Shown here one piece after another: positions 1-15,048 of a stretch of 64,000 bases of DNA (position 1 is its first letter; each line of letters starts with the position of its first letter). This DNA comes from Glandiceps talaboti. Lineage: Eukaryota > Hemichordata > Enteropneusta > Spengelidae. The stretch is taken from assembly GCF_964340395.1 (NCBI RefSeq), contig NC_135552.1, positions 14,932,194 through 14,996,193 on the forward strand. Reading direction: 5' to 3'. The notes beneath the pieces were generated by a model that had not been told where the DNA came from, ran no database searches, and was given only the letters and a program-made list of their open reading frames with translations. The translations under genes were made by a program, and so were the position numbers.

Positions 1-287
1 GCATGCTTTGATGTAAACGTATATTTTAAGGAGGGGTGTTCTCTCTCCGCGGCTAGTTTGTACTGGACTCTTGACCAATTCCTAGAAAAAGCATAGCTGA
101 TTAGATGTGTTACTTGAATGTATAACATGTTCCACCAATGTACTTTTCCGAGTCCTTGTTTCATCTCAAATTACTGTGGCTGACCCTTGACATGATAGAG
201 CCCCTTTCCCCATTTTAGATAAATAACAAGCTTAAGTGTTCCACATTGAACGGTGATGTATCAGTAAACCCCCCTCCCCCTCTCTCT
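1..287. other. Non-coding, no feature seen
   Basis: Ordinary mixed sequence leading into a pyrimidine-rich microsatellite. I see no convincing open frame, RNA gene or repeat here. Confidence 0.6.
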
Positions 288-2190
<1,903 letters not shown>

Positions 2191-2204
2191 TATGCTGTGT
2201 TGTG

Positions 2205-2355
2205 CTCCTCTCTCTCTCTTTTCCTCCCCCATTCACCATCTCTTCTCTTTCTCTTTCTCATCCCTCTCTTCCCCTCCCTTACACCTCTATCTCTCTCCCC
2301 TATGTCTCCCCTCTCTCATCCTTCTCACTCTTCTATCCCTCCCTTCCTCCCGCCA

Positions 2356-2412
<57 letters not shown>

Positions 2413-2413
2413 G
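2205..2413. repeat. CT-rich tract ending in (TGTC)n
   Basis: A degenerate CT/CCT-rich tract (2205-2355) passes into a clean TGTC tetramer array (2356-2413). Three overlapping Leu/Ser/Pro open frames are by-products of the composition. Confidence 0.95.
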
Positions 2414-2566
2414 ATGTACATCAGCATCTCCTGACGAGTGATTTACTCACGAAACAGGCTTGTAGAGACGAAAAACCCTACTTGATTTTCTTCTACCCTC
2501 AACATATACTCCGCTCTGCGTGCAGACGTATCGAGCACTGTACTACGGTTAAATCTTACCACTGAC

Positions 2567-2570
<4 letters not shown>

Positions 2571-2659
<89 letters not shown>

Positions 2660-2675
2660 GTCTGTCTGTCTGTCT
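2571..2675. repeat. (AT)n array followed by (CTGT)n
   Basis: About 87 bp of uninterrupted AT dinucleotides (2571-2657) joins directly to four and a half CTGT units. The AT part is self-complementary and could extrude as a cruciform. Confidence 0.97.
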
Positions 2676-5220
2676 AATCCACAGGATGGAACCTTAATCT
2701 AGTTGAAGAACAAATAAACGGAAAATGATAAAGACAACAAAAACAAGACTGCGGCGTCGCCGACGGCAGCGGCAACAATAACATTAAAGAAAACAAAACA
2801 CGCCAAAATAATAAATCGAGAAAATAATTCGTTGTTTTTATAGTCGTTAGGTTGTAGCTAAGATCCAAAACAAAAAAAAACTACCGTGGACTGTATATCC
2901 AGGGAATAACTTTTCTTACAAGTTCTTTTATCGATTTTTTTTTCGAAATTCTTACTTGACCATATGCCGCTTAGTGTTACAAAGAAGGCGATCGTAAACG
3001 CGGCTGTGTAATCGAGAGTAGGGCGCTCTGTCGCCGTGTTCAGTCATGGCTTGGGATTAGTGGTACGCCGGTGCGTATGGTCGATAGTATTTCTTGTGTC
3101 ATCCAAATAGTATATTTAATCAACGTCTCTTTTCTTGCTCTTGTTGGAGGGACAAAAGTGAAAAGTGGGAACAAATTAAATGGGTTTCGATCCATGCGTG
3201 TACAGCTTTCTGCGCACCATACAGCAACGCGTGGTACATTGAGCAGCACTTTCTGCAAACTGTTCGCTCCAGTTATTTCTTTGTATTTGTACGAAGATCG
3301 CATTAATTCCACTACAAGCTTCTATTTCAAATTGTTGGATGATAGCTTATTGCCAAGCAAAGCAGTGTGGTTATGGTAACAAATAAAGAAATAATGACAC
3401 AAGGTCCAGTATCTATGGGACCGACATTTCTTTTTCAGCTTCATACAACATAGTATCTAAACAAGTGTGTTGTTGATTTTCTGGATATTTCAAGGACAGG
3501 GTAATATTGTTGACTAAACTCAGTATGGGTTCTAGACAACCTTTAAGTTTTCTTGTACAAAAAAGGTAATAATCATTAAATGGATGTTGCAATTACAAAT
3601 TCTAAATTAAAAGATATGCATACTGTTGTATAATTTGACCGATGTAGACATACTACCGCCCACTTAATAATGAACTATAGTTACCATGGTTCCCGGGTTG
3701 TTTTATATTTTTCTTGCAAATCACCCATGCTTGGCAACACTCTTCGTCGAGGTTCTTTTCAGTATTTTCAGTTTACATTGAGGACCTCATTGTCACCAAA
3801 TATCCCCTCTCTATGTAAAATATAGATATTTCAAATTGGGAAAAAAATAAGCTTTGTGCCGATTTAATTTTGGACATATCTAGGGAAAGAAGAATTTACC
3901 GTGTATCGAAGTGTTGTACATTATGAAAAATAACCGCAAATAGATGCGGGTACACATAATGTTAATTAAAGTCACGTAACAGTCTGTCGCTGCCATCCTG
4001 CTGACGTGATCCTTATTTTTTTTGTAATTCTATATTGATTCTCAACATTTAGGTACCAATCTCCATCCATGGGGTTACCATGGACAACGCCAGTACATGA
4101 CCAAAGTGCGAAACATCTCAATAAAATTTCGATAAAAAAGCCTAAACTATTGCAGAAGTAAATATTTTTTAGAAAAGACATTTCTCGTTGTTGGTTTATT
4201 TTGATTTGGTTTGGTTTAAGTAAAGAAGACAGTTTTGTGTGTATTTAGTAAAACGTGACGCTACATGTCTGTACTAGTGATAGCAAAGAGTATACCAGGA
4301 AAACAACCCTGAAGTTCGATTGTTATGCTGGCAGCTGTAAAAAAAAAGTTGGAAATTGTGGACATGCATGCTGTTAAAAATGTTTGCAGCTACGTAAAGT
4401 CTGCTCCTATTGTCTATAAACATAAGCTTTCTTGAGCTTTCTCTAAAATTAAGGGGGAAAAAACATGCTCTTGTTTTCCTCTATTAAGGGAGCAATTCAG
4501 CTTTCCCAATCCTACCACGGTGGGTATTCCACTACTTATTATAGCCACCGTGCTTAAATCGAATCTACATACACACAATCATCAGCAAGCCTCCTATTTT
4601 AATACGTAATTCATGTGACAGTGATCAAGAGTCGGAATATATAAATATTCAGTAAACACTTTCTTTGAGTTTCATTAGAATAAGAACGCTGTACTACATT
4701 ATATACACTCAGGTTGTTCCACTTTTCGTCATCGTTTCTCCTCCCGATTGTTCTTTTTCCTCCCGGTTTTTTTTTTTTTTTAAATGACCACTGTTGTAAT
4801 ACCAACATCACTTAATTGATTTAATGTATTTCAAAGCCACAGTGGAAATTGGCGCTAGTTGTCGCAAAATGAAGCTACCATGTGGTTATGTATAAACATA
4901 CTAGGCGTATTTGCATCTTTATACCTACCATTCATCATTATGTCTATATAGCTATAGATGATCATAATAGTCTTTTCAAGTCATAGTATACCATGCGTGA
5001 GCCAAACTGAACAAAAAATATGGAATATATACTCTGGACGTTCTACGTCACGAGAACGCGCGTCTATGTCACGACAACGCGTACCTACGTCACTGGTTCT
5101 GCTGTGTTCGAAATATGCGTCCAAATGTTCAAAATTACCATTACTTTCCCCAAATTTTCTTTGATATTACTGGCCTTGGTAAATTTATGTTATTCTCCAA
5201 TATTTTCCTTCACTCAGCCG
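2676..5220. other. Intergenic, no gene recognised
   Basis: Mixed AT-rich sequence. Frames of up to 102 codons around 3071-3379 (plus) and 3040-3312 (minus) overlap each other, show no known domain and no intron-exon pattern I can defend. There are short A and T runs but no structured repeat. Confidence 0.55.
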
Positions 5221-5278
5221 GACCTAAGGGTTGTCACTACTCGTAGAGCGACTCGTAGTGACAAAGGCCCCTTAGGTC
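5221..5278. repeat. Short near-perfect hairpin
   Basis: Arms GACCTAAGGG + TTGTCACTAC (5221-5240) pair with GTAGTGACAA (5255-5264) and CCCTTAGGTC (5269-5278 region): 20 base pairs with a small bulge (about 3-4 nt) on the right arm and a loop of 14 nt. It could be the remnant of a small inverted-repeat element or a structured RNA segment. No neighbouring gene helps decide. Confidence 0.8.
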
Positions 5279-6278
5279 ACTTGTATTTTCCTTGGCTGAA
5301 CTAAAAAAAACTATAGGCGAATAACATCTAATGATACGGACTGCACTTTTCGGGTGGCTCAATGATGAACTATCTTTAAGTTATATATGCTGATAATTTA
5401 GCTCCTATCTCTCCCTCAATTGCAGGTCTGGGCTCCCTTGTGTCTAGTTGTGAAACGTATGGTGTTGTTGACCACGATAATATCTACTACCCAAAGGAAT
5501 CGAAATGTATGCTCTATGCCTCGTCAATGTTTAACTAGGGTCGATATTTTACGTTCTGTTAGTTTTAGAGATGAACCATTTAGTATCTATCGTTCATGCA
5601 CATTCTTATTTGGGATATAATATGACATACTCAAACGCCAGATTAAATGCTTTTACAGCCAAGCTAATATAATAATATACCTGGTAAATTTTCACATTTT
5701 TTTTTCAGTTGACGTTATTAAAAGCTACATAGAATTTCCTCTGCGAATATGCACTGCTCTAAGCTGTAGTCAAAAAGTGTCTGATACGATCCTCTACTCG
5801 AGGAGTTTGTAATGAGATTTACTCTACTTTTCAATGTTTTGTGATATAAATAGTTGATATTCATGTTGGAGCTAAACCATTAAGTATCAGTGGCCAGTTT
5901 TTGTCTTTTTTTGAGATTTAATACAATTCTGTTTTTTTTTATTCTGTCTTTTAAGGTATGCGAGGTAGGGTTGTTGCGTTCTACTTTTCCCGATATAAAG
6001 TTTTAATGATAATTAAATGTAGATCTCCGTTAATAACTTTCATTAACCATGGTTGGATAGTTCCTACCCCTGCATAGATTTTAGTACCCATAATTGCCGG
6101 GGTTAATGAGACAGCACGGGTTTAATTGTTACCTCAGTTTTAACATCTGTTTTCGTTAGAAATTCCCAAACATCTCTAAATCACAATAAAATAACTAACA
6201 ATAAGAAGAGAGAGCTATTTAAAAAGATAAAAGTATATTATTGCTAATAAATTGAATTCGAAGACCAAACAATGTGAG
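5279..6278. other. Intergenic, nothing seen
   Basis: AT-rich unique sequence with a few T runs. I see no coding, RNA or repeat signal. Confidence 0.55.
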
Positions 6279-6332
6279 TGTGTTTGTTTGTTTGTTTGTT
6301 TGTTTGTTTCTTTGTTTGTTTCTTTGTTTGTT
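6279..6332. repeat. (TTTG)n microsatellite
   Basis: TTTG tetramers interrupted twice by TTTC. The Lys/Gln/Thr/Asn frame on the minus strand is a shadow of it. Confidence 0.93.
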
Positions 6333-7970
6333 TTTGCTTCATCTTTTCTCGGTTCAGATAGTGTAGATAGGCGATAATTAGACACACGTGTACTCGGAAT
6401 ACCGTTATTATATCCCTCACAGCCATTCAATGAATGAATACAAAGGCAGAATATAGGGACCACAAATATTGCCAAAATGTATATTAATTGTTCTTATACT
6501 TTCGATAATACATGAAAATTTGACACACACGGAATTAATGGTTGATTTTTTTAGACTTAAATACAGACCATAATCATTGTTGTAATTATGCTTGAACAAA
6601 AGTGTGCGTTTTGGTCAAAACGTTGTTCTCGCTCCCCCCCCCCCTGCACCATTAACACCCACCGGTAGCTTGTGACCCGGCGAATTCCACCGTTTGCCTT
6701 TACATATATAAAACATAATGTCGATCACTTTTTCGTTTACGGTGCGATAATAGTACAAATCAATGTAGTGGTGATACCATAATGTATTCAGTCCTGTTAC
6801 TTGTATTGATTATTTTCTTCAGGCTGATGATAACACCCTTATATTAAAAGAATAGTTTCTAGGAAACACTGAGAGATGGGCTTTAGTGTTGTTTCAAGCA
6901 ATAATTAAGAATGTGCTAGGATTTAATCGCGTTTATATCTTGAATCGGTGCAATGTCACTGTTATTGTTTATACGCATTCAAGCTCACTGAGTACCGTGC
7001 ATTGCAGCTTAAAACTGTTTCAGGAACGTCCAACACCTGTTCACACTGTTACTTTAATCAAATGCGTGTCCGCTATCAACGAGCATATGGATAACAGACG
7101 GTAACGTCTTCGAATGGTGTATTTTGTACGTGAATCTCCAACGGTTATAAGTTTCATAGATTCTGTCCCCCCGGTACTTGAAAGGGTTTCACCTCCATTG
7201 TCACGCTTTCTTACGCCACAAACTGGCGAATAAAGGTAGAAATCGGTCACACGTGTTCTAGTAAACTTGTCAATGTATCGGTACGGCAGAGATTAGTCTG
7301 CCTTTTGTTGGCAATTACTCAATGTCCGAGTCGGAAACTAATAAATTCTCGGAACAGATACAGACAAATTTTACTCTGGTATTTGGGAGATGAGTGATGA
7401 AACTTGAGAAAGGTTCAGTATGAATAGGCAGGCAACCGTGGTTACTGTACCAAAAACTAATCTCGAATTCGGTCATTCAAAATGTGAAGCATATTGAAAC
7501 ACATAGACTGTCATGTCATACATATCTTAGAGACTCTCTTCCACTTGATCTACCGTTCATTGACACCTGCAAGTATCGACAGATGTTCCACCACGACATG
7601 ATTTACTGGTTTTTTGTGCAACAATGGGATGACAGTAAAAAAAAGGTGTCTTCTGGGTCCTCTCAAATACTTCCACTATAAACCTTCGCCTTTTCTTCAA
7701 TCTCTCTCAACAATAAAACCTTCAGACAAAGAGACTTCATTTGAAAGACAATGGTTCCTCTTATTAAATCTTTTGGTGCAGCCAGTGAAAAACAAACAAC
7801 TAAGACAACCGAGTGTACACCGAGTTTCAAGTGGATTTTTGGATTCTAAACTGACATGTTAGTCACGAACACAGCAAATGTAATCCATTTTCACATAGCA
7901 CATAGCGTAACTTGTTTACATGCAACATACTCGTCGATGTGATCACATTATGCAGCGGGTGTTTAGTTAA
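6333..7970. other. Intergenic, nothing recognised
   Basis: Unique sequence with a C homopolymer near 6634. Frames of 60-82 codons around 6886-7104, 7041-7250 and 7484-7862 have no recognisable family. Confidence 0.55.
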
Positions 7971-7975
7971 GGGCC

Positions 7976-8072
7976 AGTAGCCGGCAAAAACAACCGGCTA
8001 CTTTGCATTGTTTTGTCGGCTTCTCTAGATATTACCATACCACCCACTTTTCACATTTTTACCGGCTACTTT
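7976..8072. repeat. AGTAGCCGG inverted repeat cluster
   Basis: AGTAGCCGG (7976-7984) and CCGGCTACT (7994-8002) form a 9-bp stem with a 9-nt loop, and ACCGGCTACT appears again at 8061-8070 followed by TTTAAAA. Three copies of one motif in both orientations inside 100 bp look like the end of a small inverted-repeat transposon, but the second end was not found. Confidence 0.5.
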
Positions 8073-8411
8073 TAAAACTAGCTATACATCCCTGGATATG
8101 ACAAACACGACATCCACTTTATACATTTCCGGGCTTATTGGATTCAAAATAAATGACTTTAACCGTTACGGTTGTTTTAAATATATTTAAAGATTCCTCA
8201 AACAATTAACGATCAGGAGATTTTACACTTCAATACACCCTCAAGTCTTATTACTGACTACAGGTGATTTTATCAAATAAGCCACTTACATGAATCACGT
8301 GATGTGACATTCAACGGCTAACTTTAAATAGTGGCTTAGTCTAATAGTGCGAGACGAAACGTGCCATGACCAAGGTTCTGTGGTTTACATAGTTGGGCAC
8401 TCGTGCCATGG

Positions 8412-8553
8412 TTAGGCTGGGATCAGAATTTACAGCGGGGGGGGGGGGGGATTGATAGTTCAAATGGGGGGGGGGGCATGACAATTCTGATGTACTGAAA
8501 GAGTAAGGTGAAATATTTTGCTCATGATTTGAACCAAATTAAACCTCAGGAGC
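8412..8553 (+). mobile_element. Fragment of a poly-G-ended element
   Basis: Begins TTAGGCTGGGATCAGAATTT, followed by a long G homopolymer, a second G run, and a stretch containing ATTTTGCTCATG and ACCAAATTAAACCTC. The same order is found at about 40093-40265, and the reverse complement of its first 30 bp closes that second copy at 40842. It therefore looks like one end of a non-autonomous DNA element; the right end is missing or unrecognisable here. Confidence 0.7.
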
Positions 8554-8727
8554 TGTTGTTTATTTCTGTACCAGTCCGGAAGAGCTATGTCATCTCCGGA
8601 CAGTTGCTACATTGTAGTTAGTTTAAGCGAGAAATATCCATATTTACGCGTGCTTTGCAGTTTTGTAAAAAAAACATAGCATGAACTGTCCAGCTAAGTG
8701 TGGACCACTGTGTTGTAGAGCATGGTG

Positions 8728-9908
8728 TTAGGGATCAGTCTTTACGGCCGTCGGGGGGGGGGGGGTAAATCAGGGGAGGGCACCTCAATTTGGGAGTTAA
8801 AGAAGGCGGGTCATCATTTTTACAAAGTTAATAAAGGGGGGGGGGGGGTCACCACAACTGAATGAAATCATGAACCACCCTGCTGTACTTACATTTCCAT
8901 ACAAGAAATGTATGTGCATACAATAAACCATAAACAATAGCTATAAATATACATTCAAATATAACATAAACTCTTTGTCTCTTGATACATCCCAAGCATA
9001 TGACATGGAGTCATAACATTGCATCTTTAAGCAACAGTTTTGTTAGAAATGACTTCTCAATATTGCAGGCCATGAGTTGCATTGTGTCATCATGTGGTAT
9101 AAAAACTTGCATGTGTAGCTGTACATGTAACACATAAGAAATGAAATACCTTGAAATTTACTGGATGGACTGACTCTAAAATCTGTGCCTCCATTGACCT
9201 GAACATGTTAAATTGCACACAAACATATCCAATAGAGACACACTTTCAAATAATTTAATGAATTTGTTTCTCTAAATGGTAACTGACCTCCACTGTGTAT
9301 GTTTTCCCCAAATTTTCTCACTTCCTACTTGATCTTTTTTTTATTATTATTTGTGTCAATATGACTTGAAAAGATTTAAACTTTTGAAACCCTAAAATTA
9401 GTGATACTTTTATGATATAACTAAATTGTGTTTTATTTCTGAATGGTGCTCTAAATGGCCTCCAAAAGATGTTCATTTTTCAAAAAGCTCTTACCGTGGG
9501 GAACATCCCTCCCAACCCCAACCCCGCGCTTGTGTAGCAGGCGCGCTAGCGTGCTCTTCTCCCCATACTTTTTCCAGTTCTCTCCCTACTTTGAAACTTA
9601 CTGAGCTCTATACATGTGAAGCAATGGATTTGGGACAGCAATTTATCAGATACACTTAGTATTACTGTAAATATAACAAGTAAAATTAACTATGCAGTGT
9701 GCTGTATAGTGATTTGAGAATCTACAGTGTCTTTTGCTAGAAAAAGAAGAATATTTCTTGTCAACAGATGTGGGGGGGGGGGTGTTTTTTTATTTGTTGA
9801 GGGTTGGATTGTTTTATGGATGAATCGCAGGGGGTCACTATTTTAAGTACAACACGAACAAGAAGTCGCCGGCCTACACCCGGCCGTAAAAAAAGACCGC
9901 TCCCTTAG
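8728..9908. mobile_element. Non-autonomous TIR element with G-rich ends
   Basis: The left end TTAGGGATCAGTCTTTACGG (8728 onward) matches the reverse complement of the right end (TTTACGGCCG near CTAAGGGAGCGGTCTTT, ending 9908). Both termini are followed inward by G homopolymers. The 1.18 kb interior has no transposase frame I can recognise; the only 70-odd-codon frame (9426-9659) starts at a non-ATG codon. The class is unknown. A relationship to the TTAGGCTGGGATCAG family upstream is suggested by similar terminal wording. Confidence 0.65.
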
Positions 9909-10723
9909 TTGTGGCATGGATGCTTTATGTTAGGTCTGGTATTACGAAACTGTTGTACTTGCAGACGAAGTTGCCATCTTGTTAGTCACATCCTATCGGA
10001 CGTTAACCCCACTGGGAGGAGGCGCTTCAAAATATATAATTCAACAGCAGGAACAGAGGGTATATTGGTCTGGTTGGCTGGAGAATAGGTGGGGTTTGTG
10101 ATAGTAATATAAGTTGTAAAGTCTGTTACGACATGACGCATTTTTGTACTAAGGGAACTATAGCCTAAGAAAACCAGGTGCGAATAGTGCAAACGCCGTT
10201 GGCTAATCCCTGGGGTCGAGTCTTAGAGTCTTTTGATTATCTTCTTTTCCCCTTCCTTGTTTTGCTCAAACACTTATATAAACGGATTAGGTGTAAACGA
10301 AGTGAATGAAGTAAAGTCCATTGTGACAGTCTCTGTTTTGTCAAATGAATAAAAAAAAATCCATGACATTTAGAGACGAAAAGACAGCAAGTTTTTTATA
10401 AGTTGTTTTTAGCTTGTTGCATATCAATGACTCGGATTGCTATAAACGGGTTTTCTTTTTCACATCTGCGTCTTAAGTGTGACCATTCGAAGTAGTTTTA
10501 AAATTGGCTCTTTTGTTGTGTTTTCAAAGTAAAGCCTAGTGTGATTTAAACATAGTGGAAACCCTCATTTAAATCCCCATTCGTTTATCGAAAACTTACC
10601 ATTGTCAGTTGCTTATAAATTCGGATATAATTGACGACAAAATGAATTAGGTAAAAAACCCATTCTCAACCTAAATGCATTTTAAGTTCATTTGTTATAT
10701 TTTGTAGCGGTTAAATCATGATA
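9909..10723. other. Intergenic, nothing seen
   Basis: AT-rich unique DNA without a credible gene or repeat. Confidence 0.55.
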
Positions 10724-11125
10724 GCGAGACCTGATATCGTGATATAGAAATCTGATATATGATATAAAGATATCATATAATGTAGAAATCATGTCATAAT
10801 ATAGAGATCTGATATCACGACACATCTGGAGTCATGACAATATGGAGATCTGATATCATGATAGATCTCTGTCATGATATAGCGATCTGATATCATGATA
10901 GATCTCTGATGTCATGATATAGAGCCCTGTTATGATAGAGATCTTAATGTGACGATATAGTGATTATATATCACAAAATAAAGATGTCATTCAGATCTGA
11001 CATGACACAATTTAGCCATCTGGTGTCACCATATATAGGGATCTGATATCACGATACAGAGATCTGATGTCATAATATAGAGGTCTGATATTGCGATGTA
11101 GAGATCTGATATGATATTGTCACAG
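10724..11125. repeat. Degenerate GATATC / AGATCT tandem repeat
   Basis: About 400 bp built from a roughly 20-30 bp unit resembling GATATAGAGATCTGATATCA, with many substitutions and length changes. Each unit is rich in self-complementary hexamers (GATATC, AGATCT, ATCATGAT). Similar wording returns in a short patch at about 11713-11780. It is likely an old, decaying minisatellite. Confidence 0.85.
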
Positions 11126-12119
11126 ATGACATATTCATAATTTTAGTAAATTCAATATTTTAACAAAATCACATGTCCTAGTTTGACTGAAAGGTCAACA
11201 GACTGTCTCAAGGATATCGGATTCAGACCACAAGATTCCAAGCGTACTCGAGTACATGAAACGACAGTCTGCATTTCATAGATAGCTAGGATTCATAGTG
11301 ATCATTCATCAATGTTTTGAGAATACTTTTTAGGGCATGTTAACGTCTCCTGCAGACTTTAATATGGATTGCATTAATTATTTGGCCATTGGTCATGCGT
11401 TATGTAAGACTTTAGGGACGTCACAATAAAGAACACTTGGGACTGGCAGCAGGGGGCACTTGACTTCGGGGAGAAGTCAATGAACGAGGCATTTAATTGC
11501 TAGGTGCTTGTCTTGGTTTCCAGTGTAGACTTTTAAACACAAATTAACTGTGTGTAGTCTGAGCTAATTCCCCAAGGTTCAAGTGGTGATCCCGGTACAT
11601 ACAGAAGTTGAGTCGGTACAGAAGTTGAGTCGGACATAAGATATGAGAGTGATTCGAGTGTAGTTACTTGGTCTGTCAGCTGTGTGCGAAGATCGAAAAG
11701 TAACAATATAGCCATCTGATATGATATGATATGGAGATCTTATGCTATGCATAGATCTGACTTCGTAATATATAGACATCTAAGTGCTGCCTACGTGAGA
11801 TGAACACGCACAACTACTTTTAACTGTATGCCACTTTTTTTTAGAAACACTGCATGAACAGAAACAGAAGTTAAATCTTCTTGAGTGCCAGACAAATCCG
11901 ACTGTTTCAGGTCATTCTATAAATCTGACCCACTTACACAAGGTATACATTTATTTGATCATCACTTAAATTGAGGTTTCACAGACGTTTTATTGCTTAT
12001 CGCGCGCAGTATTTGACGTTTGTTTTTACAGAAAACGATGTGTTACTGTAATATTACCATATGAACAGCCCTCCCTAATTCCTTGGCAGCCTATACCAAA
12101 ATTCAACAACAATGACAGT
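11126..12119. other. Intergenic with an outlying repeat patch
   Basis: No gene recognised. A patch near 11713-11780 repeats the ATATGGAGATCT wording of the array upstream, suggesting the array was once longer or was split. Confidence 0.5.
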
Positions 12120-12165
12120 TTAATCATAGACCCTCCACCAACGTTGGTGAAGGGTCTGTGGTTAA
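12120..12165. repeat. 46-bp palindrome without a loop
   Basis: The two 23-bp arms meet at ACCAAC|GTTGGT (centre between 12142 and 12143) and match at 20 of 23 positions. No flanking terminal repeats were seen, so its origin is unclear. Confidence 0.75.
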
Positions 12166-13030
12166 GGGATAGCCCCGCCATGGTGGTGTTAAGGGTTGTA
12201 TTACAGTTGAAGAGAAACAAATCACTTCCACGCCATAGAAGGTATCAATGTAACTGTTTATAAACTACGACACCGCGATTTTCAATTTGTTTCAATCCCA
12301 CCATGCTAAGGGGGTGGGACCAATTACAGTTCAACGTGGGATAAAAAAAATTAAATTCTTTTACTTTGGGTGGGGTGGTGTTGGGGTTTGAACCATTTTA
12401 GTTCTCATCCTACAAAAAAAGACTTTACATTTGATATATATGTTGTGTACTCCTAAATGTCTAAAAAATGTCAAATTGAGAAATGACGAATTTTCACTAT
12501 TAGTAAATGTGTGACACTGAAATACAATGAAGTGTCAAGAAAAAGAACCATTTTTTTCCTCACTACATACTGGTTTGTATTCATAGCAGTTTGAAATTGA
12601 TTGTCCTGTCAGAAACATTATTTTCAATTTTGGCCAAATTTGGCTAGAAGGGAGGGGGGGAGGGGGGTCTGAGGCCGAACTAAAGGAATTTATATTTTTA
12701 CCGTACATTGCACTATTGATCTCAACCCTAACACAGACCGACCGCGACAGGTCGTTTCCCTCATAATCCTATGTATTCACCCTATATAGCTGTCTTGAAA
12801 ACTGGTACCTAATGATGTACTGTAGGCCTTATTAACTGAACAGTATGTGGTTCATTATATTTACACACATTTGTAAAACAATGGCTGATTACTAGTATAA
12901 CTATTTGCACTTGTTTCCTACGTGTTACACGTGGGTGACACTTGCTTGATTACACCCATACAGAGTACGTCACGGTTGTTAGTAATGATCAGAGTAATCC
13001 CTTCGTTGAATATCTAATTAGGATAAATTA
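12166..13030. other. Intergenic, nothing recognised
   Basis: Contains purine-rich G runs near 12650 and 12660 but no gene or structured repeat that I can defend. Confidence 0.5.
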
Positions 13031-13032
13031 GG

Positions 13033-14700
<1,668 letters not shown>

Positions 14701-14701
14701 G

Positions 14702-15048
14702 TGTATGTATGTATGTATGTATGTATGTATGTATGTATGTATGTATGTATGTATGTATGTATGTATGTATGTATGTATGTATGTATGTATGTGTATGTAT
14801 GTATGTATGTATGTATGTATGTATGTATGTATGTATGTATGTATGTATGTATGTATGTATGTATGTATGCATGCATGCATGCATGCATGCATGCATGCAT
14901 GCATGCATGTATGTATGTATGTATGTATGTATGTATGTATGTATGTATGTATGTGTATATGTGTATGTATGTATGTATGTATGTATGTATGTATGTATGT
15001 ATGTATGTGTGTGTATGTATGTGTGTGTAGGTGTGTGTAGGTGCGTGT
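14702..15048. repeat. (ATGT)n-(ATGC)n-(ATGT)n tetranucleotide array
   Basis: About 340 bp of ATGT tetramers with a central block of ten ATGC units (about 14867-14906) and a right side that decays through GTGT interruptions. The Met-Tyr-Val-Cys and His-Thr-Tyr-Ile frames of 100-139 codons on both strands are repeat shadows. The same block order, in reverse complement, occurs at 48973-49410. Confidence 0.97.
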
